DNA of 64,000 nucleotides from Pseudomonas thivervalensis (GTDB taxonomy: Bacteria > Pseudomonadota > Gammaproteobacteria > Pseudomonadales > Pseudomonadaceae). The DNA lies in contig NZ_LHVE01000020.1 in NCBI RefSeq assembly GCF_001269655.1, positions 248,001 through 312,000 on the forward strand. Direction: 5' to 3'. Within the stretch, counting starts at the first letter, position 1, and each line of letters starts with the position of its first letter. The notes below the pieces were generated by a model, which was not told the DNA's origin, did not search any database, and saw only the letters and a list, made by a program, of their open reading frames with translations. The translations under genes and the position numbers were made by a program. Of the stretch, positions 26,509 through 35,594 are shown in pieces.

Positions 26509-26988
26509 ATGAACCGAGTGTTGTACCCAGGTACCTTCGACCCTATTACCAAGGGCCATGGCGATCTGGTCGAACGCGCCGCGCGCCTGTTCGACCATGT
26601 GATCATTGCCGTCGCCGCCAGCCCGAAGAAAAACCCGCTGTTCCCGCTGGAGCAACGTGTGGAGCTGGCCCGCGAGGTCACCAAGCACCTGCCCAACGTG
26701 GAAGTGGTCGGCTTTTCGACGCTTTTGGCTCACTTTGCCAAGGAAAAGAACGCCAACGTGTTCCTGCGCGGCCTGCGTGCGGTCTCGGACTTCGAGTACG
26801 AGTTCCAACTGGCCAACATGAACCGCCAACTGGCACCGGACGTCGAGAGCCTGTTCCTCACGCCATCGGAGCGCTATTCCTTCATTTCCTCGACCTTGGT
26901 GCGGGAAATCGCGGCGTTGGGCGGTGATATCACCAAGTTCGTCCACCCTGCCGTGGCCGATGCGCTGACCCTGCGCTTCAAGAAATAA
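26509..26988 (+). CDS. coaD: Phosphopantetheine adenylyltransferase CoaD
   Basis: CoaD transfers AMP from ATP to 4'-phosphopantetheine, the penultimate step of coenzyme A synthesis. The 159-residue protein has the nucleotidyltransferase motif TKGHGD at residues 14-19 after YPGTFDP, and the second motif ISSTLVREIA. It is followed by the ferredoxin gene, as in other Pseudomonas. Confidence 0.97.
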   Translation: MNRVLYPGTFDPITKGHGDLVERAARLFDHVIIAVAASPKKNPLFPLEQRVELAREVTKHLPNVEVVGFSTLLAHFAKEKNANVFLRGLRAVSDFEYEFQLANMNRQLAPDVESLFLTPSERYSFISSTLVREIAALGGDITKFVHPAVADALTLRFKK

Positions 26989-27121
26989 ACGGCGAGCGCT
27001 GCGAGCCGCCTCGCAGCACAGCGCAGTCCATCGCGCCCGCGTGCACTGCGCTCGCCAATGCGGCACAATTGCGCCCATACGTTTTCAGATGCCCGGGCCC
27101 AACGCCCCGGCAGGAGCCTGC

Positions 27122-27373
27122 ATGTCCCTGATCATCACCGACGACTGCATCAATTGCGACGTCTGCGAACCCGAGTGCCCGAACGCCGCCATTTCCCAAG
27201 GCGAGGAGATCTACGTCATCGACCCGAACCTGTGCACCCAGTGCGTCGGCCATTACGACGAACCCCAGTGCCAGCAGGTTTGCCCGGTGGATTGCATCCC
27301 GCTGGACGAGGCTCATCCGGAAACTGAAGAGCAGTTGATGGCGAAGTATCGCAAGATCACTGGCAAGGCTTGA
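27122..27373 (+). CDS. fdxA: YfhL-type 2[4Fe-4S] ferredoxin
   Basis: The 83-residue protein has two four-iron cluster motifs: CINCDVCEPECPN at the N-terminus and CTQCVGHYDEPQCQQVCPVDC with the longer spacing of Allochromatium-type/YfhL ferredoxins. ATG 27122 follows an AGGAG ribosome binding site. It is a soluble electron carrier. The symbol is a family-level guess; the class assignment is firm. Confidence 0.88.
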   Translation: MSLIITDDCINCDVCEPECPNAAISQGEEIYVIDPNLCTQCVGHYDEPQCQQVCPVDCIPLDEAHPETEEQLMAKYRKITGKA

Positions 27374-27405
27374 GCCAGGTGGTTTTGTAGCGTCTGTACC
27401 GACGT

Positions 27406-27499
27406 CTTCGCGAGCAAGCCCGCTCCCACAGAAATCGACTGTGTTCACATGATTTGTGTCATAAGCACATCCCTTGTGGGAGCGGGCTTGCTCGCGAAG
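27406..27499. repeat. Palindromic repeat, family C variant (REP doublet, GGGCTTG type)
   Basis: CTTCGCGAGCAAGCCCGCTC...CACA and the inverse TGTGGGAGCGGGCTTGCTCG...AAG enclose about 40 bp. The arms are turned outward relative to the copies at 8344 and 24466. Confidence 0.85.
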
Positions 27500-27535
27500 A
27501 GGCCCTCAGCCACACCCAGATGTAACTGTTGACCT

Positions 27536-27856
27536 TCACTCCTGCCGCTCAAACCCCTCCCCCACACATCCCAGGCACCGCACGAACGTGGCCTTCGCCG
27601 GGTCCACCACCAGCGCCTTCCCCGCATCGCCGACCCCACCGCCCAGCGCGGTAAAGGGCAGCGACACCACGAATGCCCCAGCCCCGATCACCGTGGCGGC
27701 GAGCAGCAACGGGCGGGCGATCAGCAGATCACCGATCATGGCAAAAGCCGGCGGGTTCTGGATGGTGTAGCGCGGGTCGCCGCTGCCGCTGTTGGCCAGG
27801 GCAGGCAAACCCATACTCAGCAGCAGCGCGAGAACGACAGGTCGAAGCAGATTCAT
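27536..27856 (-). CDS. Small exported protein of unknown function
   Basis: The 106-residue protein begins with a signal peptide, MNLLRPVVLALLLSMGLPALA, followed by a short mature part with one hydrophobic segment (PLLLAATVIGAGAFVVSLPF) and a C-terminal tail carrying CLGC. It may be anchored in the inner membrane through that segment. No family was recognised. It is separated by 54 bp from the mutM stop and points the same way. Confidence 0.75.
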   Translation of the reverse strand: MNLLRPVVLALLLSMGLPALANSGSGDPRYTIQNPPAFAMIGDLLIARPLLLAATVIGAGAFVVSLPFTALGGGVGDAGKALVVDPAKATFVRCLGCVGEGFERQE

Positions 27857-27910
27857 CGGACGATCCTTCGGCTAAATCAGTTAATAACTGACTATAGACC
27901 GTAGGACGAA

Positions 27911-28723
27911 TCAGCTCTGGCAGCGTGGGCACCAGACGCTGGCACGCTGGCCCAGGCGGATTTCCCGCAGTTCCGTGCCGCAGGCCTTGCACAGCTCCCC
28001 GCCACGGCCATAGACGAACAGTTCCTGCTGGAAATAGCCGGGCTGGCCGTCCCCACCGATGAAGTCCCGCAACGTGGTACCGCCGCGCTCGATGGCATGG
28101 GCAAGGATGCGCTTGATCTCGATCGCCAGCTTCAGGTAACGCGCCCGGGAAATGCCGCCGGCGGCCCGGCGCGGGTCGATCCCGGCGGCGAACAGCGCCT
28201 CGGTCGCATAGATATTGCCCACGCCCACCACCACCGCGTTGTCCATGATGAACGGCTTGACCGCCATGGAACGCCCTCGCGAAAGCTGGAACAGCCGTTC
28301 GCCGTCGAACAGGTCGGTCAGCGGCTCGGGGCCGAGGCGAATCAACAGCTCGTGATTGAGCGGATCGAGGCTCCAGAGCATCGCGCCAAAGCGCCGGGGA
28401 TCGGTGTAGCGCAAGGCCAGGCCGGATTCCAGTTCGATGTCCACGTGCTCATGCTTGAGGGCGGGCATGCCGACCTCCACCAGGCGCAGGTTGCCGGACA
28501 TGCCCAGGTGGCTGATCAACGTGCCGACCTCGGCATTGATCAACAGGTACTTGGCCCGCCGCTCCACCTGCACGATGCGCTGGCCCGAGAGCCGCACGTC
28601 GAGATCTTCCGGGATCGGCCAGCGCAGGCGGCGGTCACGGACCACCACGCGGCTGACCCGCTGGCCTTCAAGATGGGGCGCGATGCCACGACGGGTGGTT
28701 TCGACTTCCGGCAGTTCTGGCAT
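27911..28723 (-). CDS. mutM: Formamidopyrimidine-DNA glycosylase MutM (Fpg)
   Basis: MutM removes 8-oxoguanine and formamidopyrimidines from DNA and cuts the abasic site. The 270-residue protein starts MPELPEVETTRRG, giving the catalytic Pro2 and Glu3. The C-terminal zinc finger is formed by C-x2-C in LCKACG and C-x2-C in VWCPRCQ. It lies 30 bp after the HDOD gene on the same strand. Confidence 0.97.
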   Translation of the reverse strand: MPELPEVETTRRGIAPHLEGQRVSRVVVRDRRLRWPIPEDLDVRLSGQRIVQVERRAKYLLINAEVGTLISHLGMSGNLRLVEVGMPALKHEHVDIELESGLALRYTDPRRFGAMLWSLDPLNHELLIRLGPEPLTDLFDGERLFQLSRGRSMAVKPFIMDNAVVVGVGNIYATEALFAAGIDPRRAAGGISRARYLKLAIEIKRILAHAIERGGTTLRDFIGGDGQPGYFQQELFVYGRGGELCKACGTELREIRLGQRASVWCPRCQS

Positions 28724-28753
28724 GAGGTTCTCGCGTCAGGCGAAGCCGCGCAC

Positions 28754-29623
28754 TCAACGAGAGGCGAGGTCGCGAATTTCCTGTTTCTGGGTCTGGAAGT
28801 CGTATTCCGACAAGCCGATGTAATCGAGCACCAACGGCCCGACACACGCCCACTCGTGGTCTTCGGCCTGGTTGCCCAGCACCCGGTGGGAGGCACAGAT
28901 GTTCTCGGACATCTTCAGGATCGCCAGCAGATTCTTCAGTTGGCTGTTGTTGCGTGAAGACTCGTCGCTGAAGATTGCCAGGGCGTTGTGGTGGTTGGCG
29001 ATGGCCTGGCTCACATGATCCGGCAGGCGCCAGGATTTGGAAGTGTAGTAACCGACCACCGCATGGTTGGTGTTGAACTCGCGGTTCTCGGTGTCCACTA
29101 CCCGGCACTCGGCGCTGGCATTGGCGTAGGCCTCTTCCAGCACGCCCATGTAGCTGGGGAACTGCTTGAGCATCAATGGCACGCCACAATCGTGGAACAA
29201 CCCCAAGGCATAGGCTTCGTCACCGTTCTCCAGGCCGACGCGCTTGGCCAGGGTCAGGCTGGTCATCGCCACGTCCTGGGCGGTATCCCAGAAGCGGTTC
29301 AGGGTGACGATGGCGTCGTCGTGCAGCTCTCCCTTGATCGACTGCGCATTGATCAGGTTGATGATCGAACGGCTGCCCAGCAGGTTTACCGCGCGCTGGA
29401 TCGAGGTGATCTTGTTGCGCAGGCCGTAATACGGCGAATTGACGATCTTGAGCAGGGCTCCCGAGAGGCCCGGGTCCTGGGAGATCAACTTGGCGATGGT
29501 CTCCAGGTCCGGGTCGGGCATGTACTGCTCCATCTGCAGATCCACCATGATCTGCGGCTGGGGCGGCACGCTGATGCCTTGCAAGGACTGTTGGATCTGT
29601 TCGGCGGATAGCTCTTTGGACAT
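28754..29623 (-). CDS. HDOD domain protein
   Basis: The 289-residue protein is a single HDOD domain, a degenerate HD phosphohydrolase fold used in signalling. Typical segments are LISQDPGLSGALLKIVNSPYYG-like sequence near residue 50, AVNLLGSRSIINL, and the central LFHDCGVPLMLK. There is no attached output domain. Members influence motility, biofilm or DNA-damage signalling in pseudomonads; the role here is unknown. Confidence 0.9.
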   Translation of the reverse strand: MSKELSAEQIQQSLQGISVPPQPQIMVDLQMEQYMPDPDLETIAKLISQDPGLSGALLKIVNSPYYGLRNKITSIQRAVNLLGSRSIINLINAQSIKGELHDDAIVTLNRFWDTAQDVAMTSLTLAKRVGLENGDEAYALGLFHDCGVPLMLKQFPSYMGVLEEAYANASAECRVVDTENREFNTNHAVVGYYTSKSWRLPDHVSQAIANHHNALAIFSDESSRNNSQLKNLLAILKMSENICASHRVLGNQAEDHEWACVGPLVLDYIGLSEYDFQTQKQEIRDLASR

Positions 29624-29802
29624 GAGTACACACTCTGGGTCAGGCGGGGATTCTAACCCTTAAAGATGGATCCGATACACCGCCGGGTAGATCGGCGGAA
29701 CTTTCCTTCAGGCATCGGCTTCGGACTTTACAGGGCCGACAACCAAGCCTGCATACAGGCTTGAATCGGCAACCCAGCCACTCAGCTTGAGGAGATTTTT
29801 TC

Positions 29803-30342
29803 ATGCCTGGCTCCCTGAACAGCAAACGTGTCGCCATTCTGGTGACCGACGGTTTTGAACAGGCCGAACTGACCGGCCCCCAACAGGCGCTGGAACAGGC
29901 CGGCGTCAAGGTGGACATCGTTTCGGCCCGCGAAGGCCAGGTCAAAGGCTGGAACCATGACCAGCCGGCCGACGACTTCCCGATCGACCTGACCTTCAAG
30001 GCCGCCAATGTCGAGCAGTACGACGCCGTGGTGCTGCCCGGTGGCGTGCAGAACTCCGACACCATCCGCATCGACCCCGATGCCCAGAAGCTGGTGAAGG
30101 GTTTCGAGGCAGCGGGCAAGCCCATTGCGGTGATTTGCCATGGCGGCTGGTTGCTGGCGTCGAGCGGGCTGGTCAAGGGCAAGACCATGACCAGCTACAA
30201 GACCCTCAAGGATGACCTGGTCAATGCCGGCGCGAACTGGGTCGACAAGGAAGTGGTCAAGGATGGCACGTGGATCAGCAGCCGCCAGCCCGATGACATC
30301 CCGGCGTTCAACCGCGAGTTGCTCAGCGCGTTGTCCGCTTGA
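29803..30342 (+). CDS. DJ-1/PfpI family protein (YhbO/YraA type)
   Basis: The 179-residue protein has the PfpI fold: RVAILVTDGFEQAEL at the N-terminus and the nucleophile-elbow Cys in AVICHGGWLLAS, followed by the conserved KGKTMTSYKTLKDDLVNAG-like segment. Members include glyoxalase or deglycase-like stress proteins; the substrate cannot be read from the sequence. An AGGAG site precedes the ATG. Confidence 0.9.
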   Translation: MPGSLNSKRVAILVTDGFEQAELTGPQQALEQAGVKVDIVSAREGQVKGWNHDQPADDFPIDLTFKAANVEQYDAVVLPGGVQNSDTIRIDPDAQKLVKGFEAAGKPIAVICHGGWLLASSGLVKGKTMTSYKTLKDDLVNAGANWVDKEVVKDGTWISSRQPDDIPAFNRELLSALSA

Positions 30343-30356
30343 AGCCTGCTGCGCTC

Positions 30357-30507
30357 TGTAGGAGCTGGCGAAGCCTGCGATCTTTTGATCTTTGATCTTT
30401 GATCTTTGATCTTTGATCTTTGATCTTTGATCTTTCGCTCACGATTCAAGTGTCTGGGGAAAGATCGCAGCCTCGTTTCACTCGACAGCTCCTACACAGC
30501 TCCTACA
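30357..30507. repeat. Palindromic repeat, family A, carrying a tandem 7-bp repeat
   Basis: Inner arms TGTAGGAGCTGGCGAAGCCT and CTCGACAGCTCCTACACAGC are present without outer arms. Between them TTTGATC is repeated seven times in perfect tandem from 30384 to 30432, where other copies have one or two units. The terminal CAGCTCCTACA unit is also partly triplicated. Confidence 0.9.
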
Positions 30508-30614
30508 CAGCTGCTACGGCCAAGCGAGCGTGTGTTGGCTCGCCACATGTCCACCACAAGCCCCGTCAAGGTTGCAACACGGTATACTCCCGCTCTTTTT
30601 TCCGGAGCGACGTC

Positions 30615-31811
30615 ATGTCCCTGCCTAGCCTGCGCCTCAAAGCCAACGCCGACCGTCGCCTGCGCGCCGGCCACCTGTGGGTCTACAGCAACGAAATCGA
30701 TGTAGCCGCCACGCCCCTGCACGGTTTCAAGGCCGGCGACCAGGCCATCCTCGAAGCCGCCGGCGGCAAGCCGTTGGGCATCGTCGCGATGAGCCCCAAC
30801 AACCTGATCTGCGCCCGGCTGCTGTCCCGTGACGTAAAGCTGCCACTGGACAAATCCCTGCTGGTGCATCGCCTCAACGTGGCGCTGTCCCTGCGCGAGC
30901 GGCTGTTCGACAAGCCGTTCTATCGCCTGGTCTACGGTGACTCCGACCTGTTGCCAGGCCTGGTGGTCGACCGCTTCGGCGACATCCTGGTGGTGCAGAT
31001 CGCCTCGGCCACCATGGAAGCCCACAAGGACGACGTGATCGCCGCCCTGACCCAAGTGCTCAAGCCCAGCGGCATCCTGTTCAAGAACGACTCCGCCGCT
31101 CGTGACGCCGAAGGCCTGAACCGCTACGTCGAGACCGTGTTCGGCCTGGTGCCGGAATGGGTCGCCCTGGAAGAGAACGGCGTGAAGTTCGAAGCGCCGG
31201 TGATGGAAGGCCAGAAAACCGGCTGGTTCTACGACCACCGCATGAACCGCGCACGCCTGGCGCCGTACGCCAAGGGCAAGCGCGTGCTGGACCTGTTCAG
31301 CTACATCGGCGGCTGGGGCGTACAAGCCGCCGCGTTCGGCGCCAGTGAAGTGTTCTGCGTCGACGCCTCGGCCTTCGCCCTTGACGGTGTCGAGCGCAAC
31401 GCAGCGCTGAACGGCTTCGCCGAAAAGCTGACCTGCATCGAAGGCGACGTGTTCGAAGCCCTGAAGGAACTCAAGGCCAGCGAAGAGCGTTTCGACGTGA
31501 TCGTCGCCGACCCACCGGCCTTCATCAAGCGCAAGAAAGACCTGAAGAACGGCGAAGGCGCCTATCGCCGCCTCAACGAGCAAGCCATGCGCCTGCTCAG
31601 CAAGGACGGCATCCTGGTCAGCGCGTCGTGCTCGATGCACCTGCCCGAAGACGACTTGCAAAACATCCTGCTGACCAGCGCCCGTCACCTGGACCGCAAC
31701 ATCCAACTGCTCGAACGCGGCGGCCAGGGGCCAGACCACCCGGTACACCCGGCCATCGCCGAAACCCGCTACATCAAGAGCATCACCTGCCGGTTGTTGC
31801 CCAACAGCTGA
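30615..31811 (+). CDS. rlmI: 23S rRNA (cytosine1962-C5)-methyltransferase RlmI
   Basis: RlmI methylates C1962 of 23S rRNA. ATG 30615 gives 398 residues with an N-terminal PUA domain (RLRAGHLWVYSNEI), a SAM domain with VLDLFSYIGGWG, and the catalytic block VADPPAFIKRKKDL; a late Cys lies in SASCSMHL. The frame extends upstream only through the repeat region. An intrinsic terminator follows. Confidence 0.94.
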   Translation: MSLPSLRLKANADRRLRAGHLWVYSNEIDVAATPLHGFKAGDQAILEAAGGKPLGIVAMSPNNLICARLLSRDVKLPLDKSLLVHRLNVALSLRERLFDKPFYRLVYGDSDLLPGLVVDRFGDILVVQIASATMEAHKDDVIAALTQVLKPSGILFKNDSAARDAEGLNRYVETVFGLVPEWVALEENGVKFEAPVMEGQKTGWFYDHRMNRARLAPYAKGKRVLDLFSYIGGWGVQAAAFGASEVFCVDASAFALDGVERNAALNGFAEKLTCIEGDVFEALKELKASEERFDVIVADPPAFIKRKKDLKNGEGAYRRLNEQAMRLLSKDGILVSASCSMHLPEDDLQNILLTSARHLDRNIQLLERGGQGPDHPVHPAIAETRYIKSITCRLLPNS

Positions 31812-31860
31812 GGCCGGGCGGGGCCAGTGCCGTAGCGCTGTGCCCCCAAATGGCAACCAG

Positions 31861-31888
31861 ATCGCAGCCTTGGCTGCGATTTTTTTTG
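31861..31888 (+). terminator. Rho-independent terminator after rlmI
   Basis: ATCGCAGCC pairs with GGCTGCGAT around a TT loop and is followed by seven or eight T residues, about 50 bp after the rlmI stop. Confidence 0.88.
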
Positions 31889-32016
31889 CGCGTCTGAATA
31901 AATCTGTAGGAGCCTCCCCACGCAATTACCAGAACCGTCCTACTCAATCTCCCAGTGACTGGCGGACATGACGCATTAGGATTGAAAGCGACCCTCAGTA
32001 CGCCTTGGAACGCCTC

Positions 32017-33222
32017 ATGACTGATCCGCAAAACCGCTTGGCAGCCCGTAAACCGGCCACCGTCGGCTTGCTGCTGACGCTGACACTGCTCGGCGTCTTT
32101 CCAATCGATGTCGTGCTGCCCTCGTTCCCTGCACTGTCCGAACACTTTCAGAGCCCATCATCCGATATCGCCCTGTCTGTCAGCCTGTTCGCGGTGGGCA
32201 TCGCCCTTTCGCAACTGCTGATCGGTCCGCTTTCCGACGTTATGGGACGAAAAAACCTGCTGTTGATCGGGATCGCCGGTTCAGCGGTTGGAGCAACAGG
32301 TTGCGTACTCGCCGACAGTTACTGGTCCTTTCTCTTCTTCCGTGTCGTCCAGGCCTTGGGGTGCGGTTGTTTCGTGCTGTCCCAAGCGTTGATCCAGGAC
32401 CTGTTCACCGGACAGGAACAGCAGCGATTGCGAGTCTTGCTGGTCACCTGCGGCGGGATTTTTATTTCCGTTTCGCCCCTGGCTGGCACCGGGCTGCAAA
32501 GCTGGATGGGCTGGCGCGGCAGCTTCCTGGTGTTCATTGCCCTGGCAGCTGGCGTATTCGCAAGCGCCTGTCATTTGCTTGAATGCCCCCCGGCCGGCAG
32601 TCAACCCAGGCGTTTCAATATCATCGCTTCCTATCGAAAGGTCTTCGGTGACTTCAGTTTCGTCGCTTATTGGTTAACCTCGGCGCTGGCTTTTTCCTGC
32701 CATTTTTCGTTCATCGTCATTTCACCGCTGGTCCTGATCGACCAGTTGCACTTATCGCCCGAGGCTTTTTCGCTGGTACTGCTGGGCTATGGTCTGGCCT
32801 ATATTGGCGGCGGACTCATCGCGACCCTGCTGAGCAACCGAATCGACCCGCAGACGCAAATCATAACGGGACTGAGCCTGATCCTTGCCGCAGGCCTCCT
32901 GATGCTGGGGCTCGCCAATTACCTAGGCTTGTCGATCACTACTCTGTTAGCGCCCATGATCGTTTGCACCGCCGGAACGACCATTGCCCGCGCGGCAGCC
33001 AACAACCAAGCCATGACGCTATTTCCGGCGCAGGCTGGCACGTCCGCCTCGGCCGGTAGCGTACTGATCTTTATTGTCGGCGGGCTAACCAGTGCCGTGA
33101 TCAGCCTCACCCCGCTGGACTTACAGCTGGCCCTGGCCCTCTGCCTGATCCTGCTTAGCCTGCTGGGGCTGGCACTCAATGCCCTGGTCCGGCAGCGCGA
33201 TAGGGGGCTATTGCTCGGCTGA
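32017..33222 (+). CDS. Bcr/CflA family multidrug efflux MFS transporter
   Basis: The 401-residue inner-membrane protein has about twelve hydrophobic segments and the Drug:H+ antiporter-1 12-TM motifs: FPIDVVLPSFPAL in TM1 and LIGPLSDVMGRKNLLLIG between TM2 and TM3. Members export drugs, sulfonamides or small peptides. The start at ATG 32017 is preferred over a TTG four codons earlier. It is monocistronic, and base composition looks slightly more AT-rich than its neighbours. Confidence 0.88.
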   Translation: MTDPQNRLAARKPATVGLLLTLTLLGVFPIDVVLPSFPALSEHFQSPSSDIALSVSLFAVGIALSQLLIGPLSDVMGRKNLLLIGIAGSAVGATGCVLADSYWSFLFFRVVQALGCGCFVLSQALIQDLFTGQEQQRLRVLLVTCGGIFISVSPLAGTGLQSWMGWRGSFLVFIALAAGVFASACHLLECPPAGSQPRRFNIIASYRKVFGDFSFVAYWLTSALAFSCHFSFIVISPLVLIDQLHLSPEAFSLVLLGYGLAYIGGGLIATLLSNRIDPQTQIITGLSLILAAGLLMLGLANYLGLSITTLLAPMIVCTAGTTIARAAANNQAMTLFPAQAGTSASAGSVLIFIVGGLTSAVISLTPLDLQLALALCLILLSLLGLALNALVRQRDRGLLLG

Positions 33223-33490
33223 ACCCTGCCAGTCGTCATCCCGTGCACGACATTGGCGCCCGATCAGCGCTTTGCGTCATTTCATCCTGGCGCCAGCGGT
33301 GTAGAATCGTGGCATTCATCGCCATTCATCCCCGGCGGGTTTATGAGCTCATGCCGAGGCGCGCAGCGATCCTGCAAAGTCATCGGCCACTTCCGGACAC
33401 ACGGCCAAACCCGGGTGCTCCAGACGTCGACAGAAGCTCACTTCCCCATTGATACCTGATAAGTACCTGATTAGCCGCCCGGAGTGCTCC

Positions 33491-35332
33491 ATGCCTGATT
33501 ACCGCTCGAAAACATCCACCCATGGCCGCAACATGGCCGGCGCCCGTGCCTTGTGGCGCGCCACGGGGATGAAAGATGACGACTTCAAGAAGCCGATCAT
33601 CGCCATTGCCAACTCCTTCACCCAGTTCGTACCGGGCCACGTCCACCTCAAGGACCTCGGCCAACTGGTTGCCCGGGAAATCGAACGCGTCGGCGGCGTT
33701 GCCAAGGAATTCAACACCATCGCCGTGGACGACGGCATCGCCATGGGCCATGACGGCATGCTCTATTCGCTGCCGAGCCGCGAGATCATCGCCGACTCCG
33801 TCGAATACATGGTCAACGCCCACTGCGCCGACGCCATCGTGTGCATTTCCAACTGCGACAAGATCACCCCCGGCATGCTCATGGCCGCCCTGCGCCTGAA
33901 CATCCCGGTGATCTTCGTCTCTGGCGGCCCGATGGAAGCCGGCAAGACCAAGCTCGCCAGCCACGGCCTGGACCTGGTCGATGCCATGGTGATCGCCGCC
34001 GACTCCAGCGCCTCTGACGAGAAGGTTGCCGAGTACGAGCGCAGCGCCTGCCCGACCTGCGGTTCGTGCTCCGGCATGTTCACCGCCAACTCGATGAACT
34101 GCCTGACCGAAGCCCTGGGCCTGGCCCTGCCGGGCAACGGTTCGACCCTGGCCACCCACAGCGACCGCGAACAGTTGTTCCTGCAGGCCGGCCGGACCAT
34201 CGTCGAGTTGTGCAAGCGCTACTACGGCGAGAACGACGAGTCGGTGTTGCCCCGCAACATCGCCAACTTCAAGGCGTTTGAAAACGCCATGACCCTGGAC
34301 ATCGCCATGGGCGGTTCCACCAACACCATCCTGCACTTGCTGGCCGCGGCCCAGGAAGCCGAGATCGATTTCGACCTGCGCGACATCGACCGCCTGTCCC
34401 GTCACGTGCCGCAACTGTGCAAGGTCGCGCCGAACATCCAGAAGTACCACATGGAAGACGTGCACCGCGCCGGCGGGATCTTCAGCATCCTCGGCTCCCT
34501 GGCCCGTGGTGGCCTGCTGCACACCGACCTGCCGACCGTGCACAGCAAGAGCATGGCCGAGGCCATCGCCAAGTGGGACATCACCCAGACCACCGACGAG
34601 GCCGTGCATCACTTCTTCAAGGCCGGCCCAGCGGGCATTCCGACGCAAACCGCGTTCAGCCAGTCGACCCGCTGGGAAACCCTGGACGATGACCGTGAAA
34701 ACGGCTGCATCCGTAGCGTCGAGCATGCCTACTCCCAGGAAGGCGGCCTGGCCGTGCTGTACGGCAACATCGCCCTGGACGGCTGCGTGGTGAAGACCGC
34801 CGGCGTCGACGAGTCGATCCATGTGTTCGAAGGCAACGCGAAGATTTTCGAAAGCCAGGACAGCGCCGTGCGCGGCATCCTCGCTGACGAAGTGAAGGCC
34901 GGCGACATCGTGATCATTCGCTACGAAGGTCCGAAAGGCGGCCCGGGCATGCAGGAAATGCTCTACCCGACGTCCTACCTGAAGTCCAAGGGCCTGGGCA
35001 AAGCCTGCGCCTTGCTGACCGATGGCCGCTTCTCCGGCGGCACCTCGGGCCTGTCCATCGGCCACGCTTCGCCGGAAGCGGCGGCGGGCGGTGCCATCGG
35101 CCTGGTGCGCGATGGCGACAAGGTCCTGATCGACATTCCGAACCGTTCGATCAATCTGTTGATCAGCGACGAAGAACTGGCCGGGCGCCGCATCGAACAG
35201 GACAACAAGGGCTGGAAACCGGTGGAAGTGCGTCCGCGCAAAGTCACCACGGCCCTCAAGGCTTACGCCCTGCTCGCCACCAGCGCTGACAAGGGCGCGG
35301 TGCGTAACAAGGCGATGCTCGACGGCCTGTAA
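33491..35332 (+). CDS. ilvD: Dihydroxy-acid dehydratase IlvD
   Basis: IlvD dehydrates dihydroxy-acids in the synthesis of valine, leucine and isoleucine, using an iron-sulfur cluster. ATG 33491 gives 613 residues. Cluster cysteines are in NCDKITPGM (Cys122) and CPTCGSCSGM (187-196). C-terminal DGRFSGGTSGLSIGH is typical. The 268-bp upstream gap shows no gene. A strong terminator follows. Confidence 0.97.
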   Translation: MPDYRSKTSTHGRNMAGARALWRATGMKDDDFKKPIIAIANSFTQFVPGHVHLKDLGQLVAREIERVGGVAKEFNTIAVDDGIAMGHDGMLYSLPSREIIADSVEYMVNAHCADAIVCISNCDKITPGMLMAALRLNIPVIFVSGGPMEAGKTKLASHGLDLVDAMVIAADSSASDEKVAEYERSACPTCGSCSGMFTANSMNCLTEALGLALPGNGSTLATHSDREQLFLQAGRTIVELCKRYYGENDESVLPRNIANFKAFENAMTLDIAMGGSTNTILHLLAAAQEAEIDFDLRDIDRLSRHVPQLCKVAPNIQKYHMEDVHRAGGIFSILGSLARGGLLHTDLPTVHSKSMAEAIAKWDITQTTDEAVHHFFKAGPAGIPTQTAFSQSTRWETLDDDRENGCIRSVEHAYSQEGGLAVLYGNIALDGCVVKTAGVDESIHVFEGNAKIFESQDSAVRGILADEVKAGDIVIIRYEGPKGGPGMQEMLYPTSYLKSKGLGKACALLTDGRFSGGTSGLSIGHASPEAAAGGAIGLVRDGDKVLIDIPNRSINLLISDEELAGRRIEQDNKGWKPVEVRPRKVTTALKAYALLATSADKGAVRNKAMLDGL

Positions 35333-35345
35333 GCGCGATAACCGC

Positions 35346-35384
35346 CCATGAAAAAGCCCCGCCAAGTGCGGGGCTTTTTCATGG
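35346..35384. terminator. Rho-independent terminator after ilvD (bidirectional)
   Basis: A perfect 17-bp inverted repeat, CCATGAAAAAGCCCCGC and GCGGGGCTTTTTCATGG, with a five-base loop and A and T runs on the two sides, begins 13 bp after the ilvD stop. Confidence 0.93.
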
Positions 35385-35417
35385 CTCCAGTTCGGCCCTT
35401 GGAACCAGGTGCTCTTT

Positions 35418-35542
35418 GTGGCGAGGGAGCTTGCTCCCGCTGGGTCGCGAAGCGGCCCCAAAAATTCGCCCCTCACCTCGATGTGCGAATTGACGACCTT
35501 GGGGCTGCTGCGCAGCCCGGCGGGAGCAAGCTCCCTCGCCAC
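35418..35542. repeat. Palindromic repeat, family B (outer arms, different core)
   Basis: The outer arms GTGGCGAGGGAGCTTGCTCC and GGGAGCAAGCTCCCTCGCCA of family A enclose a different core containing CGAAGCGGCCCCAAAAA and an imperfect inverse. A related element is at 41786. A solitary short palindrome, TGTGGGAGCGAGCTTGCTCC...CACA, follows at 35561-35584. Confidence 0.85.
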
Positions 35543-35594
35543 AGGGTTCCTTGGTATCAATGTGGGAGCGAGCTTGCTCCCACAGGGACAGGGT

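Noticed and set aside
33380..35560. Long open frame on the minus strand (about 726 codons) opposite ilvD
   Set aside because: It is the antisense shadow of a GC-rich conserved gene; its translation is low-complexity Gly/His/Val/Gln-rich with no domain, while ilvD on the plus strand has full motifs.
35418..35584. Repeated palindromes as a possible CRISPR array
   Set aside because: Repeats are inverted, dispersed and unevenly spaced, with no regular spacers and no cas genes.
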